Notes: generated by a model from the letters alone, not told the origin. A stretch of 64,000 nucleotides of DNA from Candidatus Gastranaerophilales bacterium (GCA_944325895.1 CALVCA010000001.1:1-64000), one strand, 5' to 3'. Positions 1 through 8,887 are shown, counted from the first letter of the stretch. Numbers and translations: made by a program.

Positions 1-23
1 GCTTGTGATGCTGCCATACCCAT
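1..23 (-). CDS. N-terminus of an unrecognised protein, cut by the window edge
   Basis: Only the first seven codons and part of an eighth are present. They read MGMAASQ and run off the left end. An AAGGGAC Shine-Dalgarno lies about 8 nt upstream of the ATG at 21-23; a second in-frame ATG lies at 15-17. The MxxAASQA opening resembles a group of unannotated proteins that I associate with Gastranaerophilales, but this is recollection and nothing about function can be read from seven residues. Confidence 0.5.
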
Positions 24-101
24 GACTTTGTCCCTTTCAATTTTTTCCTTGTATCCTTTTATTCGGCTTTCTTTTATTTTTTCTTTAATTTTTTGCCGAT
101 T

Positions 102-121
102 TTTCGTTACATTTCGTTACA
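102..121. repeat. Perfect 10-bp tandem direct repeat in a promoter region
   Basis: TTTCGTTACA occurs twice back to back, upstream of the minus-strand gene at the window edge. It could be a tandem regulator site or chance in AT-rich DNA. No clear -35/-10 pair was found around it. Confidence 0.3.
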
Positions 122-150
122 ATGATTTGCCAAATACAATGATAACAAGA

Positions 151-181
151 AAAAAAGAAGTTACTACCGTAACTTCTTTTT
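151..181 (-). terminator. Rho-independent terminator after the phosphorylase homologue
   Basis: Stem GAAGTTAC/GTAACTTC (157-164 and 169-176) with a TACC loop is flanked by A6 and T5. On the minus strand it follows the phosphorylase-like gene by 27 nt and ends in a U-run, so it very probably ends that transcript. Confidence 0.85.
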
Positions 182-207
182 AATGATTTTTATTAAATAG
201 TCAATAA

Positions 208-1899
208 TTATTTAATATTAGAGAAAGTCCAGGCATCAAAGGTAGGTGTTTCGGCAATTTTCATTTCTTTCTTTTCAGTGCCTGAAGTTGAATCGTTATG
301 AGCAATCGGATGATAGAGTCTGTTATAGTATTCGATAACCATACGATCAGAATTGAAATAAGCCTCAGAAGTTCTGATAGCCTGACGCATCAGCCTTGCC
401 CATTCTGTTTTATTTTCATAATAAGTTGGAATTATTTGATTTTCAATAATATTCATTATGCAATCATGATCTTTCCAATGGCGTTCTTCCCAAGGCATCT
501 CATCATCAAGTTCCGGATATTCAACAGTATAACCGTTAATACCGTTAAATGTGCCTTCAACAGTCCAGCCGTCATAGATTGACAAATGAACAGCACCGTT
601 TGCATTGGCGGACATACCTGATGTACCTGATGCTTCAAACGGTCTTAAAGGAGTATTTAACCAAATATCTGATCCACGCTTTAAAAGTCCTGACAATTGT
701 AATTCATAACCCGGAAGGACAACCACATTTTTCAATGTGTGGGATTGGTTAAGAAGTTTATTAAACATTTCTTTGCCCATAACATCATCCGGATGGAATT
801 TACCGGCAAAAATTATTTGAATTTTATTGTCTTCAAGAAGTTTTGTAATTCTTTCCCTATCCATTAATATTAACCAGGCACGTTTATAATCAGCAAATCT
901 TCTTGCCCACGTAATTGTTAAAACATCGGGGTCAAAGCGTTTTCCGGCAACATTTGCAACATATTTAAACAATTCGCATTTCATTTCACGTTTAACAGCA
1001 AGCAGCTGTTCGGGTGTATGAGCCTGTTTAATTCTTTCATCTTGCCAATAGTGAAGATTAACGGCATTCGTAATCGCTCTGATAGGACATCTGCCATCAA
1101 CCCATTCCCACATTTTGTTAGCCACAAGCCCATGAAGCTGCGAAACAGCGTTAGCAATACGACTCATTTTTAAGGCAGCAACTGTAAGTGAGAAATTTTC
1201 ACCGCCTAAATTTACGGCTGTTTCTCTTGAACATCCAGCGAAAAATCCGCCTTCCATCAATGTATCAACCCAATGTACTTCGTTACCGGCAGCAACAGGT
1301 GTGTGAGTTGTGAATACTGTTTTCTTTTTAACTTCTTCGAGATTACCGTTGTACTGTCTTAAAAGTTCAAAAGCTGCAGGCAGTGCATGACCTTCATTCA
1401 TATGAATTACATCAAAATTATAACCTAAAGCCTGCAATATTCTGATACCGCCTATACCTAAAACGGTTTCCTGTGCAATTCTTATTTTTTCATTACCGTC
1501 ATATAATTTATGTGAAATACTTTTAGCCCAATCACTGTTTCCGTCAATATCTGTTGTTAAAAGATAAACGGGACATGTGCCGAAAAGTTCAGGTTCAACC
1601 TTCAGGGCTTTTACTTTTACTTTTTCTCCAAAAATATCAACTTCGGTTGAAATATTTACATCAGTTAAAAAATCATAATATTTTCTTATATATGCAACTT
1701 CAACCTGACCTTTATGATCAATACGCTGGTCATAATATCCGTACGACCAAAGCATTGTTACACCAACCATAGGCAATTGCAAATATCCTGCAGATAACAT
1801 GTGAGAACCTGCTAAAAAACCTAAACCGCCCGAATAAGTGCTTAATGATTGATCCATGGCGATTTCCATTGAAAAATATGCTACATTTGGTAATGACAT
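208..1899 (-). CDS. Alpha-glucan (glycogen) phosphorylase-like GT35 protein lacking the PLP lysine
   Basis: 563 residues. The start at 1899 is chosen because an AGAAAGG ribosome site precedes it and the family N-terminal motif VAYFSMEI begins at once. The N-terminal YSGGLGFLAG loop, the ARRFADYKR phosphate-site segment (around residue 335) and EASGTSGM near the C-terminus place it in the short bacterial glucan phosphorylase group (GT35). Active members phosphorolyse alpha-1,4-glucans to glucose-1-phosphate in the cytoplasm, using pyridoxal phosphate bound to the Lys of GTSGMK/GTGNMK. Here that residue is Ser430 (codon TCC at 610-612), two or three base changes away from any Lys codon, so a simple sequencing slip is unlikely. 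The rest of the fold looks intact. The protein may be a glucan-binding pseudoenzyme or a non-phosphorolytic transferase. It stands alone, with its own terminator. Confidence 0.85.
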   Translation of the reverse strand: MSLPNVAYFSMEIAMDQSLSTYSGGLGFLAGSHMLSAGYLQLPMVGVTMLWSYGYYDQRIDHKGQVEVAYIRKYYDFLTDVNISTEVDIFGEKVKVKALKVEPELFGTCPVYLLTTDIDGNSDWAKSISHKLYDGNEKIRIAQETVLGIGGIRILQALGYNFDVIHMNEGHALPAAFELLRQYNGNLEEVKKKTVFTTHTPVAAGNEVHWVDTLMEGGFFAGCSRETAVNLGGENFSLTVAALKMSRIANAVSQLHGLVANKMWEWVDGRCPIRAITNAVNLHYWQDERIKQAHTPEQLLAVKREMKCELFKYVANVAGKRFDPDVLTITWARRFADYKRAWLILMDRERITKLLEDNKIQIIFAGKFHPDDVMGKEMFNKLLNQSHTLKNVVVLPGYELQLSGLLKRGSDIWLNTPLRPFEASGTSGMSANANGAVHLSIYDGWTVEGTFNGINGYTVEYPELDDEMPWEERHWKDHDCIMNIIENQIIPTYYENKTEWARLMRQAIRTSEAYFNSDRMVIEYYNRLYHPIAHNDSTSGTEKKEMKIAETPTFDAWTFSNIK

Positions 1900-2103
1900 A
1901 AATTTTAACCTTTCTCTTCTCAATAATAAAACGTGTTTTATTACAGCATACCACAAAATTTACTAAGTATAAATTTTTGCAGTAAATTTAGCCCGACTGT
2001 TCTAATATTGTGTTATAATTTGTACTTGCTGGCTTTAAAAAACTTAACATAACTTGCTAACAAAAAATATTTTTACAAGTTTATAATAAGATGAGGGAAA
2101 TAT

Positions 2104-2979
2104 ATGAACATTGGTAAAATTGCAGCAAATACACAAAATATTCTAAAAACAGGAAAAGGTTTTAATTCCGCAAATTACAATTCCAAAACATTATTAAAAA
2201 ATATATCGGAAATTTCTCCGCAAGAAATAGGTGAATTAAATTATAGTCATAATTTCACTGAATTTGTGAATAAGTCGTATGATTTAATAAAAAAATGTTT
2301 TGGGATAAAAGACGACATTTGTCCAAAAATATCAGTTAGTATATTACCGCCGCAATATAAAGGTACTTATTCTTATAAAGATCATAATATTTATATAAAT
2401 GCTGTTATACCAAAGATTAAAACCGTAAAAATGTTTAAAATAATTTCACATGAATTCAGACATGTTGAACAACTTTTTAACGGACTAAGAATTGATAAAA
2501 ATTCTAAAAAAAATTTAGAAGGACTTGCTAAATGTACTGCAAATGCCGACACACTTCTTATCAGAGAATTAGCGACAAAGCGATCTGCAGAGTCAATAAA
2601 AGATGTGTTTAAAAATTCTACAACAAGTGAAAAATTGCAAGCTTTAACTTTAGAAGGCTGTAGATTGTATGATGAATCGCCTGAATTATATGATAAGTTT
2701 GAAAAACAGATTTTTAGCAAATTATTAGATGAAAAATTACAATTTTGGGGAAATATACAAAAAGATATTATTGATACTTACGGAACACTGCCTTTGGCGT
2801 CAAAAACCGGTAAAAAATTCCAAAAAATATTTGATGCATTACTTAAGGTACCAAAATTAAATTTAGGATATTTTTTCAGACCGCATGAAAAAGATGCATA
2901 TTCAGTCAGCCGCAAAGCGGGCAGGAAATTCAAATCACTTTTGAAACAGTATATAAGGACTAATTTTTATAGCGATTAA
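2104..2979 (+). CDS. Unrecognised protein with a zincin-type HEFRH motif
   Basis: 291 residues, start preceded by GAGGGA at good spacing. No signal peptide is visible. Residues 116-120 are HEFRH, followed by VEQ, matching the HExxH metal-binding signature of zinc metallopeptidases (zincins). The preceding beta-strand-like stretch ending in IIS also fits an active-site helix. I could not confidently place the third metal ligand. The C-terminal half is Lys-rich and helical. The gene overlaps the convergent PLP lyase by 20 nt. A peptidase is an inference from one motif; family unknown. Confidence 0.65.
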   Translation: MNIGKIAANTQNILKTGKGFNSANYNSKTLLKNISEISPQEIGELNYSHNFTEFVNKSYDLIKKCFGIKDDICPKISVSILPPQYKGTYSYKDHNIYINAVIPKIKTVKMFKIISHEFRHVEQLFNGLRIDKNSKKNLEGLAKCTANADTLLIRELATKRSAESIKDVFKNSTTSEKLQALTLEGCRLYDESPELYDKFEKQIFSKLLDEKLQFWGNIQKDIIDTYGTLPLASKTGKKFQKIFDALLKVPKLNLGYFFRPHEKDAYSVSRKAGRKFKSLLKQYIRTNFYSD

Positions 2980-4192
2980 CAATTTTTTCTATAGCTATTT
3001 TTACATGTGCATAGTTAAGCCCGCCCTGCATATAGGCAACATAAGGAGAACGCATGGGACCATCGGCTGAAAGTTCAATGGTAGATCCTTCAATAAATGT
3101 CCCGCCGGCCATTATAATTTTATCTTCATAGCCCGGAACATATTCCGGAATAGGGGTTACATATCCGTTAACAGGCGATAAAGATTGTATTGTTCTGCAA
3201 AAATGTTCCAAGGGTTCAGGTGCATTAAAAATAATATTTTGAATAATATCGGAACGTTTTTCGTAGTATTTTGGTGCAGAATCAAAACCTATTTTTTCAA
3301 ATACATATGCTGCCAAAACAGCACCTTTAACTGCATCTGCCACAACTGAAGGTGCCATAAATAACCCCTGAAAAATTAATCTGTGCTGGTTAAACATTGC
3401 ACCGCCTTCACAGCCTATTCCGGGGGCTGTTAATCTGTTTGCTGCTTTATTTACATATTTTTCTTTACCAGCTATATATCCGCCGGCCTCCACAATTCCT
3501 CCTCCCGGATTTTTTATTAAAGATCCGGCAATCAAATCAGCTCCAACCTCCAAAGGTTCTTTTGTATCTACAAATTCACCGTAACAATTATCTACAAAAC
3601 AAATACAATCAGGATTTTTTTGTTTTACTATATTGCATATTTTCTCGATTTCATCAATGGAAAGAGATTTTCTCGTTGAATATCCTTTTGAACGCTGAAT
3701 TAAAACCATTTTCACGGTTTTGTCAATAAATTTTCCAATGTTATCAAAATCAACGGAATTACCGTCTTTAAGCGGAATTTCCTCGTATAATACACCATGA
3801 GCAATTAAAGAATCTTCTTTAGTTTCATCGTCACCTGCCGTACCTATGACTTCCAGCATCGTATCATACGGTGAGCCGGCAACGGAAACCAGTTTATCAC
3901 CGGGGCGTAGGTTTCCGAATAAACAACAAGCAAGAGTATGTGTTCCCGACGCAAAATGTACACGGACAAGTGCTTTTTCCGCCTTGAATACATCTGCAAA
4001 CACTCTGTCCAAAACTTCTCGTCCTAAATCATCATGCCCGTAACCCGATACCGTGTAAAAATGCTCAGGGGCAACTTTGTTATTTATAAACGCTTCCAAA
4101 ACTTTTTTTTGGTTAAAATCACGTATATCGTCTATTTTTTCAAATTCATTTTTAAGTGCTTGCTCTGCTTGTTTAATTAAATCGTTATTCAT
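2960..4192 (-). CDS. PLP-dependent methionine gamma-lyase/aluminium-resistance family protein
   Basis: 410 residues from the ATG at 4192 (MNNDLIKQ); a longer frame to 4252 exists, but its N-terminus does not match the family. The sequence resembles the YnbB/aluminium-resistance branch of Cys/Met-metabolism PLP enzymes. Visible features are YGHDDLGREVLDRVFA near the N-terminus, HFASGTHTLACCLFG for cofactor phosphate binding, VDNCYGEFVD (PLP Asp) and AGSLIKNPGGG carrying the Schiff-base Lys. It probably catalyses C-S lyase or elimination chemistry on sulfur amino acids in the cytoplasm. The true substrate of this branch is uncertain. Single gene, divergent from the VWA gene. Confidence 0.85.
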   Translation of the reverse strand: MNNDLIKQAEQALKNEFEKIDDIRDFNQKKVLEAFINNKVAPEHFYTVSGYGHDDLGREVLDRVFADVFKAEKALVRVHFASGTHTLACCLFGNLRPGDKLVSVAGSPYDTMLEVIGTAGDDETKEDSLIAHGVLYEEIPLKDGNSVDFDNIGKFIDKTVKMVLIQRSKGYSTRKSLSIDEIEKICNIVKQKNPDCICFVDNCYGEFVDTKEPLEVGADLIAGSLIKNPGGGIVEAGGYIAGKEKYVNKAANRLTAPGIGCEGGAMFNQHRLIFQGLFMAPSVVADAVKGAVLAAYVFEKIGFDSAPKYYEKRSDIIQNIIFNAPEPLEHFCRTIQSLSPVNGYVTPIPEYVPGYEDKIIMAGGTFIEGSTIELSADGPMRSPYVAYMQGGLNYAHVKIAIEKIVNRYKN

Positions 4193-4284
4193 AATGTTTT
4201 TATAATATTGCAACCAAAAATAAAGGTCAATCGATTTATCTTTGAAGAACATGTAATTTTTTATTGATATTAAATAATTTTTAT

Positions 4285-4983
4285 ATGAAAAAACTGTTTC
4301 TTTTTTTATTTTTAACGACGCTTCCGGTATTCGGGTATAATGTGTATAGCCCCGACAATTACAGCTATAAAAATGAAGATAAAGTATTATTTATTTTGGA
4401 TTTTTCAAACAGCATGACCGAGTATCTTGATGGTGAAACAAAACTGGATATGATGCTCAAAACAATGTATGAAATTTTACCGCAGATTGATAATAATACA
4501 TTAATAGGCTTGCGTGTTTATGGTCATAAAGGCGGATTTACCGCTATGAATGCCTGCAGAGCCTCAAGTTTAATTGTGCCGGTGGAAAGAGCGAATTCAA
4601 ATAAAATAAGCACAGCTTTAAAAAATCTGAACCCACGTGGGATGACACCGATAACATATTCATTAAAACAGTCGGTAAATGAAGATTTTGCAGGAATTTC
4701 GGGTAAAAAAAGAATTATACTTTTAACTGACGGCGGAGAAAACTGTGACGAAAGCCCTTGTGAGTATGTTATGAAATTAATTAAAACCCGAAAAGATATA
4801 AGCATAGATGTAATAGCCTTTAATATAAACGACGAAGATGACCTTGAACAGTTAAAATGCACAGCTCTTGTCACGAGCGGCAAATTTTACACCGCAAATA
4901 CTGCTGCGGAACTTGCAAAAAGTCTTAACAGCAGTTTAACTGTTAAAAAAGATGTTGATGCAAAAATTATTTCAAATTATTAA
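4285..4983 (+). CDS. Exported von Willebrand factor A domain protein
   Basis: 232 residues. The start at 4285 gives a signal peptide (MKK, then a Phe/Leu-rich core, possible cleavage after VFG). The VWA domain follows: LDFSNS (residues 38-43) is the DxSxS part of the MIDAS site, RGMTPITYSLKQ provides the conserved Thr, and LLTDGGENC the conserved Asp. Cys pairs (ENCDESPC and others) fit a periplasmic disulfide-bonded protein. VWA domains bind protein partners through a divalent metal. The stop overlaps the stop of the convergent HKD gene (TTAA at 4980-4983). Function unknown beyond probable adhesion or assembly. Confidence 0.8.
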   Translation: MKKLFLFLFLTTLPVFGYNVYSPDNYSYKNEDKVLFILDFSNSMTEYLDGETKLDMMLKTMYEILPQIDNNTLIGLRVYGHKGGFTAMNACRASSLIVPVERANSNKISTALKNLNPRGMTPITYSLKQSVNEDFAGISGKKRIILLTDGGENCDESPCEYVMKLIKTRKDISIDVIAFNINDEDDLEQLKCTALVTSGKFYTANTAAELAKSLNSSLTVKKDVDAKIISNY

Positions 4984-6746
4984 AAACATCCGGTGTCTTC
5001 ACCGTCAATATAGCCGTCAAAATCATTATCTACACCGTCGCTGCAGGAACCGATTGAATCTAAACTTTCTGATTTTGCGTTTAATTTCAGCCATTTGTCC
5101 GGAATTTTTTGCCACAGATAATTAAAAAACTCTTTATACGTACGTGCAAGTTCAAAATTTTCTATTATAATTGTGTTTTCATCATTTTTATTTTCTCCGC
5201 TGTTTGAAAAATTCATGGAGCCCGTTATTACGTATTTATCGTCGATAATAATTGATTTAGAATGAAGCCTGCCTGCAAAATTTTCGGTTTTCAATGGAAT
5301 ATTGTTTTGTCTTAAGATAATATGCTTGGTATTTCTTGTTGACGTACTGTTGGCATCAATAATGACTTTTACATCCACTCCACGTTTTTTAGCTGCTATA
5401 AGTGCTTGTGAAAGCTTATTGTGTGTTATTAAAAAGGTCGGAATATAAATATAGCTTTCGGCTCTATCAATAAGCTGCACAATATAAGACATTGTATTGT
5501 CGTAAGGTGAAAAATAAATACTGATATTGCTGCTGCCAATAGTAAAATTGTTTGCTAAATCAGATTTTGATTTTTCTGAATGGAATTTGCCTGAAAGCAT
5601 TTGCTCAAATTCATACGTGTATAATTTTGCCGTATCAGGTGATTCAATTATAACAACCGCATCAGCATTAAACCCGGATGTGCCTGTTGAACTTATGTTC
5701 ATTGAGCCGGTAAAAATTTTTTTATTATCAAATATAAAAAATTTATTGTGCATAAGCTGGTTTGTAAATGCGGAATTGCCGGTTTTATAATCAGATTTAT
5801 GCTCATCTGCGATTTTTAAAAGCGTTGCTGTTTCTTTATAATAATCATCAGATGTTGAACGGTCATAGACAACTCGTATTTTGACTCCTCTGTTATGAGC
5901 CGATAAAAAAGCATTATATAACGGCGGTATCATATCCCAGCCATAAATTGCCATATCAATACTCACTTTTGCATTGTTAATTTCATTAAGTAAAGCAATA
6001 CAAGCTTCCGATTTACAGTTTCTGTCGGGTTTTAAAATTTTTGTGTAATCCGATAATATAAGCCGCACGGAGCCGCCGGAAAAAATTGTTTTTGGTGTCG
6101 GTAAAATTTTATCAGGTTTTGATTTATTTACATGGCAGAATTTACATGGCACAGCATCTTCCGGTAATTCTTTTTCATTCATAATAATGTAATCCGAACT
6201 TAAAACACCGTATTTGCAATCTGTTTTATGATATTTATTACTTTTATTATTATAAATAACGAGTTTTAATTTCCGTGCATCTTCTAATTTTTGCAAAAAC
6301 TTTGCTTTATTGATAATTCCGTTTTTAGCAGCAAGGCCGCTTTCAAAAAGCAAATCGGAATAGTTTTGGTTTTCGACATAAATATCAGCAAATCTGCAAT
6401 CGTGACTGCGTTTTCCGGTAAATTTTAATTTTACTTGTTTGTCGGATAAAATATTTTTGCCCGTGTTCATTGTGATATAACCGAGAGCTGTCAGTTCATT
6501 GCCGGTCAGGTCGATATCTTTTACAAAATCAGGTTTGGCAGGTTTTATTCCGGGCATAAATGTTTTAATATCAGCTACACAAATCATCTCATCATCATCT
6601 GCTATGCCGTTATTATTTAAATCTGCCTGTATTAATGCCGGTTCAATTATTTTTAAAACACTGCAAGTTGAATTTTTGATTTGATAAAATATTGTAAAAG
6701 CCAAAAATATAACAATTAAAAATACTGATGCAAAAACCTTTTTCAT
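4980..6746 (-). CDS. Membrane-anchored or secreted two-HKD phospholipase-D-like protein
   Basis: 588 residues. An N-terminal hydrophobic segment (about residues 5-22) is a signal peptide or anchor. A calcium-loop-like DLNNNGIADDDE comes next, then a small Cys/His module (YHKTDC ... PCKFC) seen in secreted nucleases. Two HKD motifs follow, HNKFFIFDNKK...GSMN and HSKSIIIDDKY...GSMN. The C-terminus ends with a DGVDNDFDGYIDGEDTGC acidic repeat, a calcium-binding thrombospondin-3-like signature of surface proteins. HKD pairs cleave phosphodiesters, so it may be an extracellular phospholipase or nuclease. The ATG overlaps the stop of the upstream YdjC gene (TAATG), implying translational coupling. 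Confidence 0.85.
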   Translation of the reverse strand: MKKVFASVFLIVIFLAFTIFYQIKNSTCSVLKIIEPALIQADLNNNGIADDDEMICVADIKTFMPGIKPAKPDFVKDIDLTGNELTALGYITMNTGKNILSDKQVKLKFTGKRSHDCRFADIYVENQNYSDLLFESGLAAKNGIINKAKFLQKLEDARKLKLVIYNNKSNKYHKTDCKYGVLSSDYIIMNEKELPEDAVPCKFCHVNKSKPDKILPTPKTIFSGGSVRLILSDYTKILKPDRNCKSEACIALLNEINNAKVSIDMAIYGWDMIPPLYNAFLSAHNRGVKIRVVYDRSTSDDYYKETATLLKIADEHKSDYKTGNSAFTNQLMHNKFFIFDNKKIFTGSMNISSTGTSGFNADAVVIIESPDTAKLYTYEFEQMLSGKFHSEKSKSDLANNFTIGSSNISIYFSPYDNTMSYIVQLIDRAESYIYIPTFLITHNKLSQALIAAKKRGVDVKVIIDANSTSTRNTKHIILRQNNIPLKTENFAGRLHSKSIIIDDKYVITGSMNFSNSGENKNDENTIIIENFELARTYKEFFNYLWQKIPDKWLKLNAKSESLDSIGSCSDGVDNDFDGYIDGEDTGCF

Positions 6747-7561
6747 TATACCTGCTTTTTATAATTAGTTATTGTATATCCCATACGAATTATTTCATCT
6801 TCCAATTGCTTGTCAAAGATTAATTTAAATTCTGCGGAATGTGAATTATCAAGTGTTTTGTCATACGGATGGATTAAGGCTTCTACAGTACCGGATAAAT
6901 TTTTCAATCCGAAACGAATTGTTTCTGAATCCATCATACCTGTATACCCGACACCTAATATATAATCATTTGTTTTTAATTCAAATTTCTTTATGTTATT
7001 GCGGTTCAATGAAGTAAAATAATTTAAAAGCAAAATTTTGACTATATTAATTCCAAACTTGAAGCTAAGCCATTTTTTAGGAGTTAAATAGAATTTTTCG
7101 TGCTGAGTGCGGACATATGGAATCTTATACTCTTGTGCTAATTTACAAACAAGATTAAAAATTCCCGGAATAGCATGGACATGAACATGTGAATCAATAT
7201 GATCAATAGGCACATATTGTTTAACCATCTCAATTTGAGCCCGAAATTCCTGTTCAATTTCTTCTGACAACTTTTTGTTGAAAGAATTAAGAATAAAATA
7301 TAAATAATTTTTATTAAAATAACCGTTTTTGTCCGTTAAAAGAGGACATTTTGTTAATGATTTACCTTCAATAATATTCAAATGAACACCAATACCTAAA
7401 TCCGGACAATACGGAATAATTTCGTAGACAGCAGCTGAAAAAGCAGAGCCGTTAGCACAAATACTTGCTGATGTTAAAAAACCGTTATTAAAACCTTCCA
7501 ATACAGCTTTGTTTAATTCTTTTGACATGCCGAAATCATCAGCATTAAGAATAAATTTCAT
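6746..7561 (-). CDS. YdjC/ChbG-family carbohydrate deacetylase
   Basis: 271 residues. The N-terminal NADDFG, HLNIIEG in the first third, and DSHVHVH near residue 125 are the metal-binding Asp/His motifs of the YdjC family, which removes N-acetyl groups from sugars such as diacetylchitobiose or hopanoid-linked GlcNAc. The length fits the family. It is the first gene of a two-gene minus-strand unit with the HKD protein and is divergent, 47 bp away, from a GT2 polyprenyl-phosphate glycosyltransferase, so a role in envelope glycan or glycolipid trimming is plausible. The exact substrate cannot be read. Confidence 0.85.
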   Translation of the reverse strand: MKFILNADDFGMSKELNKAVLEGFNNGFLTSASICANGSAFSAAVYEIIPYCPDLGIGVHLNIIEGKSLTKCPLLTDKNGYFNKNYLYFILNSFNKKLSEEIEQEFRAQIEMVKQYVPIDHIDSHVHVHAIPGIFNLVCKLAQEYKIPYVRTQHEKFYLTPKKWLSFKFGINIVKILLLNYFTSLNRNNIKKFELKTNDYILGVGYTGMMDSETIRFGLKNLSGTVEALIHPYDKTLDNSHSAEFKLIFDKQLEDEIIRMGYTITNYKKQV

Positions 7562-7572
7562 AAAAAAATTCC

Positions 7573-7599
7573 TTGCAATTATTACACAAATATTATAAT
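7573..7599 (+). promoter_or_regulatory. Promoter giving a near-leaderless mRNA for the GT2 gene
   Basis: TTGCAA (7573-7578), a short 15-nt spacer and TATAAT (7594-7599). The ATG follows the -10 by only 9 nt, so transcription would start about 3 nt before or at the start codon. No Shine-Dalgarno is present. Confidence 0.5.
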
Positions 7600-7608
7600 A
7601 TAAAAATA

Positions 7609-8562
7609 ATGAATAAACCTATTTTAGCAATTGTTGTTCCATGTTATAACGAAGAACTATGCGTAGAAGATACTGCTGAAAAACTTTTAATGGTTTTGGA
7701 AGATTTATGCACAAAAAATAAGATAAACAGTGAAAGTTATATTTATTTTGTCGATGACGGTTCTAAAGATTCAACGTGGGAAATAATTTCAAACTTACAC
7801 GAAAAGAACAAAAAAATAAAAGGGCTGAAATTTATAAGAAATTTCGGTAACCAAAAAGCCTTAACAGCGGGCTATGAGTCCGTGAGAGAACTGGGCTGCG
7901 ATTGTGCAGTGTCAATCGATGCGGATTTACAACAGGATGAATTGGCAATTGAAAAATTCATTGATAAATATTCTGAAGGTGCTGATATAGTATCCGGTAT
8001 TAGAAACAGCCGCAAAACCGATAATTTATTCAAAAAAACAACGGCCATTATGTTTTATAAACTTATGAATATGCTCGGGGCAAATATTCCGGTAAATCAT
8101 TCGGATTTTAGGCTTATCAGTAAAAAGGCATTGAACATTATGGAATTATATCCTGAAAAAGCATTATTTTTAAGAGGATTTTTCAACGATGTAGGCTTAA
8201 AAACTTCATATGTGTATTTTGATGTTAAGCCAAGACTTAAAGGTGAATCTAAATTTAATTTTTTAAAGCTGATGGCATTGGCACTAAATGGCATTACATC
8301 ATTTAGCATTGTACCGCTGAGAATAATAGCTGTTTTAGGCTTTATCATGGCATTATTTGGCTTTATAATAGGCTTAGAAGCAGTATTTGAAAAGATATTT
8401 TTCAACAATGCTCCAAACGGCTGGGCTACGACAATAATTTTGCTATCATGTTTTGGAGGACTGCAAATTTTTTGTTTGGGAATTATCGGCGAATATGTAG
8501 GTCAGGTTTATCGAGAGGTAAAAGCACGACCGAGATATATAAAAGAAACAGAATTAAAATAA
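7609..8562 (+). CDS. Polyprenyl-phosphate glycosyltransferase, GT2 (DPM1/GtrB/ArnC-like)
   Basis: 317 residues from the ATG at 7609; an upstream TTG would add an unconserved stretch. The N-terminal domain has IVVPCYNEE, FVDDGSKDSTW (the DDGS nucleotide motif), FGNQKALTAGYE and SIDADLQ (metal-binding DxD-like). Two C-terminal membrane helices (around 235-260 and 275-300) are followed by a basic tail ending VYREVKARPRY, typical of enzymes that move a sugar from a nucleotide donor to undecaprenyl phosphate at the inner membrane. Its divergence from a YdjC deacetylase resembles lipid-glycan modification clusters. Its 3' end overlaps the U-run of the SRP RNA gene on the other strand. Confidence 0.85.
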   Translation: MNKPILAIVVPCYNEELCVEDTAEKLLMVLEDLCTKNKINSESYIYFVDDGSKDSTWEIISNLHEKNKKIKGLKFIRNFGNQKALTAGYESVRELGCDCAVSIDADLQQDELAIEKFIDKYSEGADIVSGIRNSRKTDNLFKKTTAIMFYKLMNMLGANIPVNHSDFRLISKKALNIMELYPEKALFLRGFFNDVGLKTSYVYFDVKPRLKGESKFNFLKLMALALNGITSFSIVPLRIIAVLGFIMALFGFIIGLEAVFEKIFFNNAPNGWATTIILLSCFGGLQIFCLGIIGEYVGQVYREVKARPRYIKETELK

Positions 8563-8820
8563 AAGCCGTGCCACTGTCTATCGAATTAACGATATAAAGT
8601 CTTTATAAATACAATCTCCTTTTAAAAATATCATACCCGCAAGGAATGCCTTAGTGCTGCTATGTTTCCATCCTGACACGGTTCGACAGCTTACGCCACA
8701 ATATATTTAACTATCAACAATTTTATTTATATTAACTGTACACCGCAAACCCTCACAACAGGCTCTGCACCCCGCATAAGCTTCGGGTCGAGAGATCGCA
8801 ACTCTCCGTGGAGCACGGCT
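8563..8820 (-). ncRNA. ffs: Large bacterial signal recognition particle RNA (6S/scRNA type)
   Basis: Read on the minus strand, the conserved domain IV hairpin is clear: GTGTCAGG, then a GGAA tetraloop, then AGCAGCACTAAG (around 8662-8690). The 5' end GCCGTGCTCCAC pairs with the 3' end GTGGCACGGC, closing the long helix, and TTTT follows. At about 258 nt it is the long form with an Alu domain, as in Gram-positives and cyanobacteria, not the short enterobacterial 4.5S form. It scaffolds Ffh for co-translational membrane targeting. A strong promoter sits directly upstream. Ends are estimated from pairing, within a few nt. The apparent frame at 8707-8892 overlaps this RNA and is not a gene. Confidence 0.93.
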
Positions 8821-8826
8821 TCTTAT

Positions 8827-8854
8827 ATTATAACACAAAACGAATATATGTAAA
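8827..8854 (-). promoter_or_regulatory. Sigma-70-type promoter of the SRP RNA
   Basis: TTTACA (8849-8854), 16-nt spacer, TATAAT (8827-8832). The predicted start about 7 nt downstream coincides with the 5' end of the SRP RNA pairing stem. Confidence 0.85.
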
Positions 8855-8859
8855 GGGAA

Positions 8860-8886
8860 CCTGAACCGGAGAAATTCCGGCTCAGG
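8860..8886 (-). terminator. Probable terminator between the prepilin/S74 gene and SRP RNA
   Basis: Stem CCTGA...TCAGG plus CCGGA...TCCGG with one mismatch and a GAAAT loop. On the minus strand it is followed by TTCCCTTT, a modest U-tract, so termination may be partial. It abuts the -35 of the SRP promoter. Confidence 0.6.
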
Positions 8887-8887
8887 C

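Noticed and set aside
4193-4252. Longer N-terminus for the PLP lyase (MFFKDKS...)
   Set aside because: The extra 20 residues do not resemble the family and would enter the promoter region of the divergent VWA gene.
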